Assembly: GCA_029339505.1 (NCBI GenBank)
Contig: JAQISU010000041.1
Span: 9,136,501 to 9,200,500 of the forward strand
Source of the DNA: Unio delphinus
Lineage: Eukaryota > Mollusca > Bivalvia > Unionida > Unionidae
Direction of reading: 5' to 3'
Length of the DNA stretch: 64,000 bases
Shown here: piece after piece, positions 1-10,834 of the stretch
How the letters are laid out: the number at the start of each line of letters is the position of its first letter
Position numbering within the stretch: the first letter of the stretch is position 1
Program-made: the position numbers and the translations under genes
Notes under the pieces: model-generated
The model's database searches: none
Seen by the model: the letters and a program-made list of their open reading frames with translations, nothing else
What the model was told of the DNA's origin: nothing

Positions 1-700
1 ATATCCGACTCAAAAGTTCTCTCCCTCGTAGCTCTTTCAACCCATAGTTTCACTTTTAACTTGGAATGTGGAATTGGGCATTCATTCATAACTTGCTGGA
101 AAATTCCAGACATGAAGTTTAAACCTTGATCAAACTGAATATATTTGGGAAGGCCATACTGAGTTAAAAACTTTATCAAAGCTTTTACTGTAGCTTTAAA
201 TTTAATATTCCTCAACGGAATAGCCTCTGGAAACCTTGTTGACGCACACATTATGGTCAACAGGTATTGGTTATTTTACTTGGTCTTGGGTAAGGGACCT
301 ACACAATCTACCGTAATTCTACCAAATGATTCGTCAAGGGCAGAAATAGGTTGCAGATGATCCTTAGGTATCTTCTGATTGGTTTTTCCTACCATTTGAC
401 AAGTATGACAAGATCTACATTATTTGGCAACATCACTTTTGAGTTTTGGTCAATAGAATTGAGTCAAGATACATTTTCTTAATCCCTAAATGACAAGCCA
501 AAGGAGTTTCATAGGCCATATTAAGTATTTCCTGTCTGTAAGGTTTTGGAACTACTATTTGATAGTTCACTGACCACTCATCACAAACAGGTACCTCGGA
601 AGGTCTCCAGTGTCTCATAAGAATTCCATTTTTAATGAAATAACAGACAGGAACTTCAGTGATTTCAGTCTCATTTATGACCCATTGAAACAAACAGGAG
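1..700 (-). pseudogene. int: Integrase remnant of the Gmr1-like element
   Basis: The minus strand shows the HHCC zinc-binding domain: HLGIKK around 500, and CRSCHTCQ around 395-420. The catalytic core follows, with DCVGPLPK around 280-305 (first catalytic Asp) and FDQGLNF around 115-145 (second Asp). The usual FYWP block is present as FY-stop-P: the Trp codon is TGA at 450-452. Another stop (TAA) precedes CRSC, and a +1 shift separates the His half from this block. The third catalytic residue lies beyond or at the window edge. Integrase inserts the cDNA into host DNA; this one is inactive. Confidence 0.8.
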
Positions 701-835
701 ATCTCAGGATCATTTTCCTGTTCGACGACAAGTGACTGTCGTTTATCACCCTGATTAAGAGAATGAGTTATTAAAAGAGGATCACTATGATCAATACCTT
801 CTGATTGATCTAAACCAAGAGTAAAAGTGATCTCA

Positions 836-1460
836 TCAAAAACCCTGACCTATACAAGCGTCAGTTGAAGGAATGCTGCCTTCAGCAACATCATTCTCAA
901 GATCATCACCCTGATTAGAATAAAGAGAATGAGTTGTTAAAAGAGGATCACTGTGATCAATACCTTCTGATTGACCCAAACAAGAAGTAAATGTGACCGC
1001 ATCAAAAGCCTGACCTATACATATGTCAGCCAAAGGAATTCTGCCCTTTTCAACTTCTTTCTCAAAAGCTTTCTTTACAATAGCTCTAGTAACCGTACAA
1101 GCTTGAAGTATATCAGTGATTTCTTTTTTAATTGGATCAACGTTCTGATCAAAATTAGGCTTGTCAGTTACAGGTGGATTAATCACAAAAACGTGTCCCC
1201 AGCTAAGTCGTTGCCTAGCAATAAATATACTCCTTCGACGGGTAAAACCGAGACTGTTCCGATTGTCACAGGTCCTGACACTAAGTCTAATGACACATTT
1301 ACACAATGGAGAGGAACATTAACAACGCCGCACTCTACTCACTGAAAAAGAACACTTTCAATAGAAGAAGACTTCTCAGAGAAAGACAAAGTACCTGATA
1401 ATAAAAGACTCTGAGAGGCTCCTGTGTCCCTTAAAATTTTAATAGGGGTGGGATTGGCTG
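836..1460 (-). pseudogene. pro: Retropepsin-like aspartic protease and linker remnant
   Basis: Minus-strand reading around 1414-1428 gives the active-site motif ILRDTGASQS, the D-T/S-G signature of retroviral-type aspartic proteases that cut Gag-Pol. A flap-side region with LLSGTLSF follows. There is a stop near 1342. The reading frame then runs to a conserved linker (836-1306) with PVTDKP and TRAIVKKAF and leads straight towards the integrase. The absence of RT here is informative because standard Ty3/gypsy elements place RT and RNase H between protease and integrase. Confidence 0.65.
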
Positions 1461-1509
1461 AATCACCCAAGAGTGATATAGAACCCTTCGATATGAATGG
1501 TTCATAATT

Positions 1510-3131
1510 CTATATAATAAAATCAGACCGGGGTTTATTAGACCCAACAAATGTGTTGCTTTCAATACATGACTGTGACCTTGACCTCATGGAAATAAGA
1601 GCATTTGGAACAGGTCTGTCTTGATTCTGATGCCTATTTTTCAATTTGTAGGAATCAGAAATAACGTGTCCTTCTTTTTTGCAATAGGTACACGTCGGAA
1701 GAGACAAGGATTTAGAATCAAGCTTCTCTGAAGTCTGATTTTTGAAAGTTGTGTTAGTTTGAGTTTTAGAAGGGCTTGAATTTGGCGGAAATACTTTTCT
1801 GCCAGAAAATTGTTGAGTAGAAGTCTTGCTAACAAAAGGAACTTTATGTGTCAAAGAATATTAGTCAGCAGCTCGAGCAGCATTTTCCAAGGTTTCGATC
1901 TGATGCTCATCAAGATAAGTTTTAACATTATTATGGACACAGTTTTTGAACTCTTCAATTAATATAATTTGCATAAGATTTTGATAATCTTGCTCGACTT
2001 TCTTGGCTAAACACCATCTATCAAACAAATGCTCTTTTTGTCTAGCAAATTCAACATGAGTTTGTCCAGCTTCTTTTCTGTAATTTCTGAATTTTTGCCT
2101 ATAAGCTTCAGGAACTAACTCATAACCTCTTAAAATACATTCTTTAACTACATCATAGTCACTACTTTGATGAACAGACAGTGAAGTGTAAATCTCGCTA
2201 GCCTTACCAGTAAGTACACATAGTATAAACCGAGCCCAATTCTCTTGGACACTTTAAATTTTCTGCAACTTTTTCAAAAAGAATAAAATATTTTTTTACT
2301 TCTTTTTCTTTGAAAGGGGGCTCTAATCTAATATTCCGTGCTAAATCAAAATTTTGATTTGAAGTATGATGGTGATTCTCACTTGAAAGCTCTATTTCTT
2401 TCATTTTAATTTGAAATTCCCTCTTCCTTCTCTCAGTCAGATTGTAATTGTCTCTCTCTCCTCTTTTTCAAATTGTAATTGTCTTTCTTTCTCCCTTTCT
2501 TGTCTCTCTCTCTCACCTCTTTTTCAGATTGTAAATGTCTTCCTTTCTCCCTTTCCTGAAATGCCAGTTTCTTAAACTCTAATTCAGATTGTAATTGTCT
2601 TTCTTTCTCTCTTTCTTGTCTCTCTTTCTCCTCTTTTTCAGATTGTAATTGTCTCTCTTTCTCCTCTCTCTCTGTATCAATCCGCATTTGCTCTTTTTGT
2701 AATTCAATTTGTTTCTCTTTCTCCTCTCTCTGAATTCGCATTTGCTCTTTTTATAATTCAATTTGTTTCTTTTTCTCCTCTCTCTGAATTCGCATTTGCT
2801 CTTTTTATAATTCAATTTGTTTCTTTTTCTCAGCTTCCTGAAACTCCAGCTTCTTTTACTCTAATTCCATCTGGAATTTTAATTCTAATTCCTTTAGTTT
2901 AATGTCAGAGTCTGATGCAGACTTACTGACTGAAATCAAAGCACTTTGTTCCAAAAGATCCTGTTCTACCAAATACTGGACCAAAATCTTTTTGATATCT
3001 TGTTTCGTTATAGAAGCCTTCACTTCGGAAAGATCGTATTTTTTGGCAAGTTCAACCAACTCATCTTTTTTAAAAAGATCTAATTGCTCCTGAGTAGGAT
3101 TAGAAAGAAATATTTCTACCTTAGATGTCAT
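1510..3131 (-). pseudogene. gag: Gag polyprotein remnant with coiled coil, SCAN-like segment and zinc knuckle
   Basis: The start at 3131 opens a SAP-like N-terminal segment (about residues 1-70, rich in acidic and Leu residues). A long Glu/Lys/Arg/Gln coiled coil made of repeated QMRIQREEKEKQ-type blocks follows (about 2430-2880). Around 1870-2340 there is a helical capsid segment with PEAYRQKFRNYRK and DRWC, resembling the SCAN fold of Gmr1-like Gag. A zinc knuckle near 1650-1700 reads CTYCKKEGHVISDS, so the last Cys of the CCHC signature is lost. In-frame stops occur in the coiled coil and at about 1861, with frameshifts between blocks. The protein would have formed the retrotransposon particle. 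Confidence 0.75.
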
Positions 3132-3216
3132 TTTGATACAAGCGTGTTAGTCTCACTAAAGATTTAAATTTTTCAAAAACTAGATAAATTCAAATTTAAA
3201 TTCAAATTTATTTTAA

Positions 3217-3234
3217 TCCCAAGACGAGATCCCA
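3217..3234 (-). other. Candidate primer-binding site
   Basis: Read on the minus strand, a TGGGATCTCG stretch starts about 7 bases beyond the LTR end. Primer-binding sites of LTR elements start with TGG, the complement of tRNA CCA, close to the LTR border. The 7-base offset is larger than usual and I cannot assign the tRNA. Confidence 0.3.
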
Positions 3235-3241
3235 ATTTCTA

Positions 3242-4052
3242 TGTTACGTGCTTAGGCTCGAATAAGCAGCAACACAGAAAGAGTGAAAACTAACAAGCTT
3301 GTAAAACTTTAACAATGATTTTTATTAAGTACAATTATTTTCTTAAAATAATTAAACTTACGGTTTTAGAGAATCAAATCCAACAAATATAGAATTCTCA
3401 AAATAATCCACTAATGGAATTGCAAGTACTGATAAATAAATGTTCTAATAGTTCCAGGTTCGAATCTTGACGATGTAATCCAATATGGATGACAATGTCA
3501 CGTGATGCAGTTCTTGATTTAATATCATCCAAATGAAAATCATAAACACATGTCTTTTTCCAGATAATTCTTCTTTCTTCAATGAATTGACACAAAGTCC
3601 AGAACAAGATAATTATAACTCAAACACAACTATTAACTTTACAGCAAAGGGGATTCTACTAATGTTAGCTTCCAAAACACAGCTATATAAAACTGTTTTT
3701 CTGAAGTAAACAAGTGATCACGTGATTTTCTAGAAATTGATAGAAAGTCACAGGAAGAGTCTACCATCACCTAGTCACGTAATAATAAAATGATCCAGAA
3801 GAAAAAAAGCCACGAATTACTAAAAAAAAAAGTTGTCCTTGAAATTAACGAATAGTTTTAGATGCTTGTTGACAATGTCTAAAGCAGGGTCAGGAATTAG
3901 GTCAACAAGTCAAGGACAAAAACTTGTTTACAGCTAGAGTCTAAGTCAACCTGAACTTTCAAGAATAATTTCCCAATTAATGAATATTAAACCCTGAATG
4001 ACAAATTTGGATTTAACAATAAAAAAATAAATAATTTAAATCCAATAGACGT

Positions 4053-4056
<4 letters not shown>
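3242..4056 (-). repeat. LTR of the Gmr1-like retrotransposon (5' LTR in element sense)
   Basis: The plus-strand segment begins TGTTACGT and ends ACGTAACA, a perfect 8-bp inverted terminal pair with the TG...CA ends expected of an LTR. It is 815 bp long, lies immediately upstream (in element sense) of the gag start at 3131, and is followed directly by a (TA)n tract that must be the target site. The partner LTR is outside the window, so identity between the two cannot be judged. Confidence 0.7.

Positions 4057-4122
<66 letters not shown>
4057..4122. repeat. (TA)n microsatellite
   Basis: About 33 TA units. It directly abuts the LTR end at 4056. Copy B has (ATT)n(TA)n at the equivalent intron position (34179-34270), so this tract is the host target into which the retrotransposon inserted. 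Confidence 0.9.
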
Positions 4123-4124
<2 letters not shown>

Positions 4125-4544
4125 GGGACATGAACATAAAATATAATGAATTATGCGCACAATTGTAAAAACCATCAGAATGAAAATAAACTTAATTGTG
4201 ATACCTCAGGTATTAAGTAAAGTATTTTTTAAAATGTACTTGTGGTAATGGTATATATGCCATTTTCATGCACCTTTCACATGGCACATCTATGTTATGC
4301 TAGATGCATTATTCTCTGATAGCAAAGTAACTGTATGGATGATGTTTGTACAGAAGTATGTCGTTTTCATTGACGAATGAAATGCTTGTAATCGCAAGGG
4401 TAGTGCTCAATATAGGTTATTTCTATTCCATTGTCACTTGAGTCGCCTTGCGTAAACTATTATGTCTCATGTTTTAGATGTGATTAAGAAAATTCACTCA
4501 TATTTGCAGTAAATACAAATTCGACTCTTTTTACTGTTCTCTAG

Positions 4545-6319
4545 TCCAATGCATTGTTCTCGAGACAATGGAGACAGCATCTAGTGCTGCATTTTCCACG
4601 TCACGACGATGTTCACATACACCTTCAATGGTGGAGATAGGGACGAGTAATTCGAACTATCTGAGAAACACAGTTACAAATCAAGCAGGAAGACTCCAAT
4701 ATCCAAATCCAAATGTTTCTACGTCAGGTCATAACACATGCCACAATATGACACAACAACTGGACGATGACTATTACAAATTAGATGTTACAGATAGCAT
4801 TTTAAAAATCTGTGAATCACGTAGCAGATCGAATATGACGTTATTGGCTGAATGTTATGAATGTCCAGGCAGTTTAATAAATGTTTGTCCGTTTCCCGCT
4901 GATGTGTTTTCTGCAATCGAACGTGAGGAACATTTCGAGAGAGAAATCAGTAATGCGAATGGTCAATGTCAAGTGACTCGAAATACAGAGGCGACGTATG
5001 AAGAGGTCAAAAAGTTGTCATCCATAAATAATGGTAAGGAAAGCATATATCTTTTTTCTTCAAGCTTTCTCAAAGTAGCGGTATGAAATTTAAACTTGAT
5101 ATTCAGTTAGTTTTCTAATGATTAAAGAAAACCATAATTATATTTGTACAGTGTAATGCAAGTGTTAATGACACAGCAGGATACATACACTGTTATATGC
5201 ATGTAAAACCTAAATGGTTGCATATGAGAACATATAACCTGCACCTAACTGTGTGGTAGTTAATTGAGATTTATTTTGAAGTCGTTGCCGTAAACGTAAT
5301 GATAATAGCGCTTTCAGAAACAACGGTTTCTACAGAAGCATTATAAATATTAACTATCACCGGTAATAATTAGTAATAACAAAATGTCAATATTACGTGC
5401 ATGATATATTTCATGTCCTTACACTTCTATATTTTCTTCATCCTTTCGTTTCTTACTTTCTGATTTCTTTGATTACTTCACTGCTTATGTTACTTAATTA
5501 AATAATTATATCTCTCTTGCAGTAAAGGCTGGGGCTTCTTCCAAGGATGGATATGAGATGGTTGATTTTTCACATTTTGATAATCTCACTAATGAAGTCC
5601 AAGACGTAGAACTTGCTTTACGTCGGGAACCCCAAACCCAACTTTTGTGGGTAGGTATGGTCTATTGTCAGAGTTACGAATTATAGAGAACTGAAACATT
5701 TTTAACAAAATATCTTCACTACAATGAGAAAATGTATATCTATTATACATCTATTTATTTCTTAAATCATGAAGAAATGTAGTGAAACAAACTTAGCTGC
5801 TTAAATATATACGTTTGACTTAAATCTCGTTATATCGAAGAACATAGATCTTCGACATATGAGGATTTGAAACGACGAATGTTAAATAGATGTATTTAAT
5901 TTTATTACCGGCATATCAACATCAAGTTTTTACTTGGATCCTGGTACGAAAGTTGAAGAGGTCAATACAATATTTGCAAATGTTATTAACAATGCGTCTA
6001 CAGAAAACGTCATGGTAAGCAAATATTTTTTTCAGTATCTTGAATACGAACAAAGAAACATAGTTCTCTTAGTACATAGGAGTCGGTCAGGATCTATATA
6101 ACCTTGAATGCCAAAGTAATAGATATACAATACGCACACAATTAGAAAGTAGCAAACTCATAATTAACGTATCTCACTTGTAATTTGATGATTGTAAGTA
6201 TATGTCTCAGTCCTGTATCAATGCCAGATGTAACCTCTGTGTATATCGTTTTGCAGAGTTATGACGAGGAAAAAGCCTTTAGTGGTAGAAAGGAGGAGCA
6301 AGGAGAGGAAAAACCATGA
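4545..6319 (+). CDS. IgSF receptor copy A, cytoplasmic-tail exons (partial gene)
   Basis: Four exons of a receptor tail are supported by alignment to copies B and C and by splice sites: 4545-5033 (phase 1 to 1), 5523-5654, about 5913-6014, and 6257-6319 ending in TGA. Exon 1 is open throughout (about 162 codons), rich in Ser/Thr/Asn, with a CHNMTQQ block and ECPGSL. It ends with the tyrosine motif TYEEV. Exon 2 carries DGYEMVDF. These two YxxV motifs are 22 residues apart and look ITIM-like, suggesting SH2-phosphatase or adaptor binding (inference). The signal peptide, Ig and transmembrane exons are not visible because the retrotransposon and the window edge lie upstream. The exon 3 acceptor is CCGG instead of the CAG seen in copy C; an upstream AAATAG at about 5881-5889 could substitute in frame. 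Confidence 0.6.
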
Positions 6320-6400
6320 GTTGTAGAAAGGAGGAGCAAGGAGAGGAAATAGCCTTGAGTGGAAGAAAGGAGGAGCAAGGAGAGAAGAACACGATTCATG
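6274..6400 (+). repeat. Coding minisatellite in the last tail exon of copy A
   Basis: Three tandem units of about 38 bp, each containing AGAAAGGAGGAGCAAGGAGA. In copy C only one unit is present and the reading frame continues to a different stop. In copy A the first unit runs into TGA at 6317-6319. Copy B also has three, more diverged, units (36316-36430). Confidence 0.7.
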
Positions 6401-6729
6401 TCATTGTGTGCAATCACGATGCCATTAATCCAAAGTGGATTTGACATTACAAATTATCAAAAATAGAATTTATTGTCTGCTTTATTTTTCTTCTTTCGCA
6501 TTGCTATTCGAAGTGTTAAAGAATATGTTTCACTATGTGTAATACGTATTGGTCTCTGTGGAAATAAGACTTGTATCCAACTCAGAAATAAGGCCTGTTT
6601 GCAGCTGAAATATAATGATAATCTACAACTCGGAAATAAGACTGCCATGGATAATTAGCAGGATGTAATTAGTCTGTCAGATCTAATGGCACATTCACAT
6701 GAATAAATGTGAACATAATTCAGATTTTC

Positions 6730-6799
<70 letters not shown>

Positions 6800-9700
6800 T
6801 TTATATGAAATATCTGATATTACCAACGTTCACTTTTATAATTACGTTTGTCATGAAGAAAACGTAGTTTCGTTTATGATTGTACATTGGAAGGTATGTT
6901 ATGTCATTTAGTAGAGCAGAAAGAATTTGACTCTCTATTTATGTATTATTTTCAACAATCGGTACATACCACTGCTAAACAGGAGGTAAGCAGAGACAAC
7001 TGTAGGAATCGTCATCATATACATCAAAGTAAACCCTACAATCAACCAGTTGAAAGCGATGTGTTACGCATTATATTTCTGGAGACCGCTGTGGTAACAT
7101 TATGTTTTTCTGTCAGTCATAATAATAGCACATTTATATTCTTGGAAAAATCATTGTATATTTCTATAATCATATATTCATTAAAAAATATCTTTTTTTG
7201 TTACATAATGTCAAGGCACAAACCGATTATTGGTTTTATTTCTGCACTCATGTGCAAATAAAGGTAGATTGCAGTAATCACTACTTTGATTTAAAATAAT
7301 CTACAGTAATTTGAGAATTTATCGTTTTTACAATATAGTGCTTTAATACAAAACGGAAAAGATTATTTTTGGTTAACTAATTCCTGTCGTGGATTGATAC
7401 GTTAAAGATTATTTTGGTTGAGGCACAGCACAAGGTGGTAATTTCTACAGTTTGTATCGATTAATATCTCTAAAGGACATTTTCAAATGATTTTCCATTT
7501 ATCTACAACGATATTTATGTTTTATTGGTGTTGTGTACATGTTTTTGCCCATGATCATAGCTTGTAATGATTAATTTTTAAAGTGTATTGCATAGATAAT
7601 GGTTGGAACTGGTCATATGTGCTGCAGCACGGTGCCTCAACTCCCACAATAGGTCGAGGGACTGATGATGATGATTATGACATAGCAAATTGTTGACTTT
7701 AATTGTATACATTGGATTTAAAGATAATTATTACTTATAGGGAAACACGTTTCCTTGTGTTTGAGTTCAATGCATTGGCTTTACACTAGATATATCTGGT
7801 CTAGATGATGTTTTCTATTTCTTTTACTTTAATTCAAGTGAAGGTGAAAGTGAAGAATTGACATTCTTTGCAATTTAGAATGTATTTAAATGAATGTTGA
7901 AACTTATCCCGATCCTCTTATTGTGTCTTAGGTTTTCATATTAAGATTGTGTCCATTAGAATTATAAATCTCTGCCTTAACATAAAAAGTGGAATCAGTC
8001 TTTACGTTTTGTGCAGTTTTATGTTAGTGGATGTATTTGTTTAAATTCTTTTTTTTTTAATTACAAACTGCTTGTTAATACTTTGTGACTAAATTACGTT
8101 TGTGGAATAATTGTGAATTCATTACGAGAGAGTCATCTTAGATTATATCGTTGTAATATATCAAAACTGTTGGCACATCAAAATCTTCCCCGGTTTGTAT
8201 TACATCAGCATATTCAGGAATATAAGTGTTCGCAATTCTCTATTCTTCTAGGCTTCTGATAAAATGTGTTGGAGTCTATGGGAGTTAATTCACAATACTG
8301 TTAATTTCTTTCTAAATTTTTACTTTGTATTCAAGGGAAGTATATTACTTGTTGAACTTTACTAAACGATTTGTGCTTTGCTCTTTCTCTATTCTGTCAT
8401 TTTCAGTATGACCATATAGTCGTACCTCTTGTGTGTGTTGATGCCTGCATTATAATGTGAATGGTGTGTCCGTGATAACTTTCCAGTCTAGTGTGATAAC
8501 AGAAGCTCCATCTAATGTTTGATTTTTCACTTAGTTTTGGCTTGCAACCAAATGCATCCATTATTGGCTTAGTGTCATTCCCAAACATGCTTTTGAGTAT
8601 GGATGTAATGAAATGATAACTTTCTACTTTAATAATAACTCTAATCTACCATTATCACATGATTTACTTGAAACCTTCTTCTGTAAGATTCTTGTATGGC
8701 ATCAACTTTATAATTACAGACATTCATAGTAGAGTTTAGAATTATTGAAAGATATGTTGATCCTGAGGGAGGGGACAGAAATGAAGAATCATGAACTGGA
8801 CTTACGTTTAGAAGTAAAGTTGGAATAAGAAATATGATTGCAGATGTAATTCCTTCATGGGTATGGGGAAATTAGTTTCAAAAATAAAATCCCTACAGTT
8901 GTAATAAACGTGGTATTACCACCTTGGCATCGGAAGTTGCTCCCACTAATACATTCTAATATCTCATAAAATATTTAATTTTAAGACGTTCTGTTCCTAT
9001 GGACAATACATCAATGCATACATCTTTAAAAGGAGCTATATCTTTGAAAATAACAGTCTTTGTAAACTACTTGAAGCACTCTCTTGAACGATCTTACATG
9101 GCATATACTGTCAGTGATGACAAAACTGAAAATGAAAGACAAATTGCATATTACACTTAAATATTTTATTTATTTTAAGAAGTTTGAATCGACAAAGAGA
9201 TGCTAGATAAGAACTACTACCTACTAAAATATAATTGTTGTCCAATCTGAAGGTACGAGACGAGCACTGCTTGCTATTTTGCTTGACCTTAGCACTCATT
9301 CAAAACCTGATAATGTCTCGTAATGTAGCAATATAGAAATTTACTTTGCTCTACTAATTAATTAGAAGCATTTTAGTACTAGAATACTAACATGCCATAC
9401 CTGTGATTGTTGGACGGATTCAAATAAATGATTTTTTAAAAGACATTTTGTATTTTCAGGACATTTAAGAAACGAAATTATTTAAAGACGCACAGGATCA
9501 TTGGCACGGAGTACCTTTATTTTTGGTGCACAATACATGAAAGACGTGTTCATTTTTATGATTTGAAAATCATTTGATTTTTAATTTCTAAATATTACAA
9601 AACTCCATATACTTCCATGCAAAATCTGTTGTTTTATATTTTGTTGGTTAGAATGTCTCCTATTATTTTACTTTTTAAAACAACAGTAACCCCATTCTAT

Positions 9701-10830
9701 GTATTTTTCAATTAGTTACTACAGACCAGATTTGACGAAGTTTGTCTTTTATTGTATATCATGTAATGTACATTCACCGTCGTTTTTATTTGAAAATGTA
9801 ATGTAACCTGAAGAAGCAAACAATTATATACATGTTATCTTCAAAGTAACTGACATTGAAATATATTCAAATAAATAAACATAAAGCTGAAAAGTCACAC
9901 GGCTCATATTATCAGCGATCTTTTAAAGACCGATATAGAAAGAACCGTGACGTGGAGCAATTATTTAATACATTTAATTTTTGAATAAAATGTAGTTTTC
10001 CAATATTTTCTTTGCAGTTTTGTCTTAGATTGTTTGTGCACGAATTTTGAAGGAATGGAACGAACCATTGACCGTCGTTTTAATGCTTTGTTTGAAACCA
10101 TAACATAAAATGGCCAAGGTGTTCGTACAAACATAATAGTAATTATATTTCAGTTCATATTTGTATCACATTTATCGGATGGCAGCATTCTGGACGTGAT
10201 TCATTTGTTGTACATTAGAATTGACCATACATAAATTCTCTTAAAAAATATTTATATGTCAGTACTGTCAGGGCCATTCGTAATCGTGTAATTAAAGTAT
10301 GCTACATGTACATCGCAGCAACTTAAGACCAAATCAATTTGACAGTCATCTCACTGCTCCATTTTCTTTCCTTGGTCTTTTCAGTGACCGTATCATTGTT
10401 GGGTAAAGTAAGTACAGAAATGGCATTGCCTAAAGGTAGAAGATTTAATTTCCAGACACATTTTGTGTCTAAATAACACCAATCACCCATATAGTAACAT
10501 CTTAGAACGGGAACGTATACGTGTATAGATCATTATTTGTTGTTGGTTTGTGATTGGGACGTCTTTGATAACATTCGTTGTATGGCCACTTCTCAATTTC
10601 TCTAAAGAACTTTAAATCTACCATCGATCAGTCAGTTTCACCTTAGAATTTACAGAATGCCGACTTTACCAAGTGCAAAACACTTTACAACACTATATTT
10701 ATCAGACATTTATTGATACAGTTCAATGATCCAGTTCAACATTTTACATCAATTTTACCCCAGACCGTCGAAAACTCAATTCCCATGTCATCGTCTTTGA
10801 AAAAACTGAAACACAGTATTTCACGAAAGG
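6320..10830 (+). other. 3' untranslated/flanking region of IgSF copy A, duplicated around copies B and C
   Basis: The stretch aligns almost base for base with 36430-40890 and, with gaps, with 58624-60610, so it belongs to the duplicated unit rather than to unique intergenic DNA. An AATAAA at 7257-7262 (also at 37147-37152, lost in C) is a candidate polyadenylation signal. I see no long open reading frame that is kept in all three copies. A block at 6881-6990 ending in CAGGAG/GTAAGC is conserved and may be an extra exon. Confidence 0.6.
6732..6792. repeat. (TA)n microsatellite
   Basis: About 30 TA units in the 3' flank of copy A. The matching place in copy B (near 36765) lacks it, and C has only a short TATATA run at 58852-58860, so this tract expanded or arose in A alone. 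Confidence 0.9.
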
Positions 10831-10834
10831 TTAC

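Larger units (their letters stand above)
1..4056 (-). mobile_element. Decayed Gmr1-like Ty3/gypsy LTR retrotransposon (cut by the left window edge)
   Basis: On the minus strand, right to left, come an LTR, a gag region with an N-terminal SAP-like segment and long coiled coil, a SCAN-like capsid segment, a zinc-knuckle remnant, an aspartic protease with DTGAS, and an integrase. No reverse transcriptase lies between protease and integrase. That domain order (PR-IN, with RT expected after IN) is the hallmark of Gmr1-like Ty3/gypsy elements, and SCAN-like gag segments are known from the same group. RT/RNase H and the other LTR would lie left of base 1. Stops and frameshifts in every part mean the copy is dead. 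It sits in the intron between the transmembrane and first tail exons of IgSF copy A. Confidence 0.8.

Noticed and set aside
8403..8588. Minus-strand frame MFGNDTKPIMDAFGCK, also seen near 59925-60060
   Set aside because: Conserved only because the flanks are recent duplicates. It carries no motif, start context or splice signal, and B has changes that break it.
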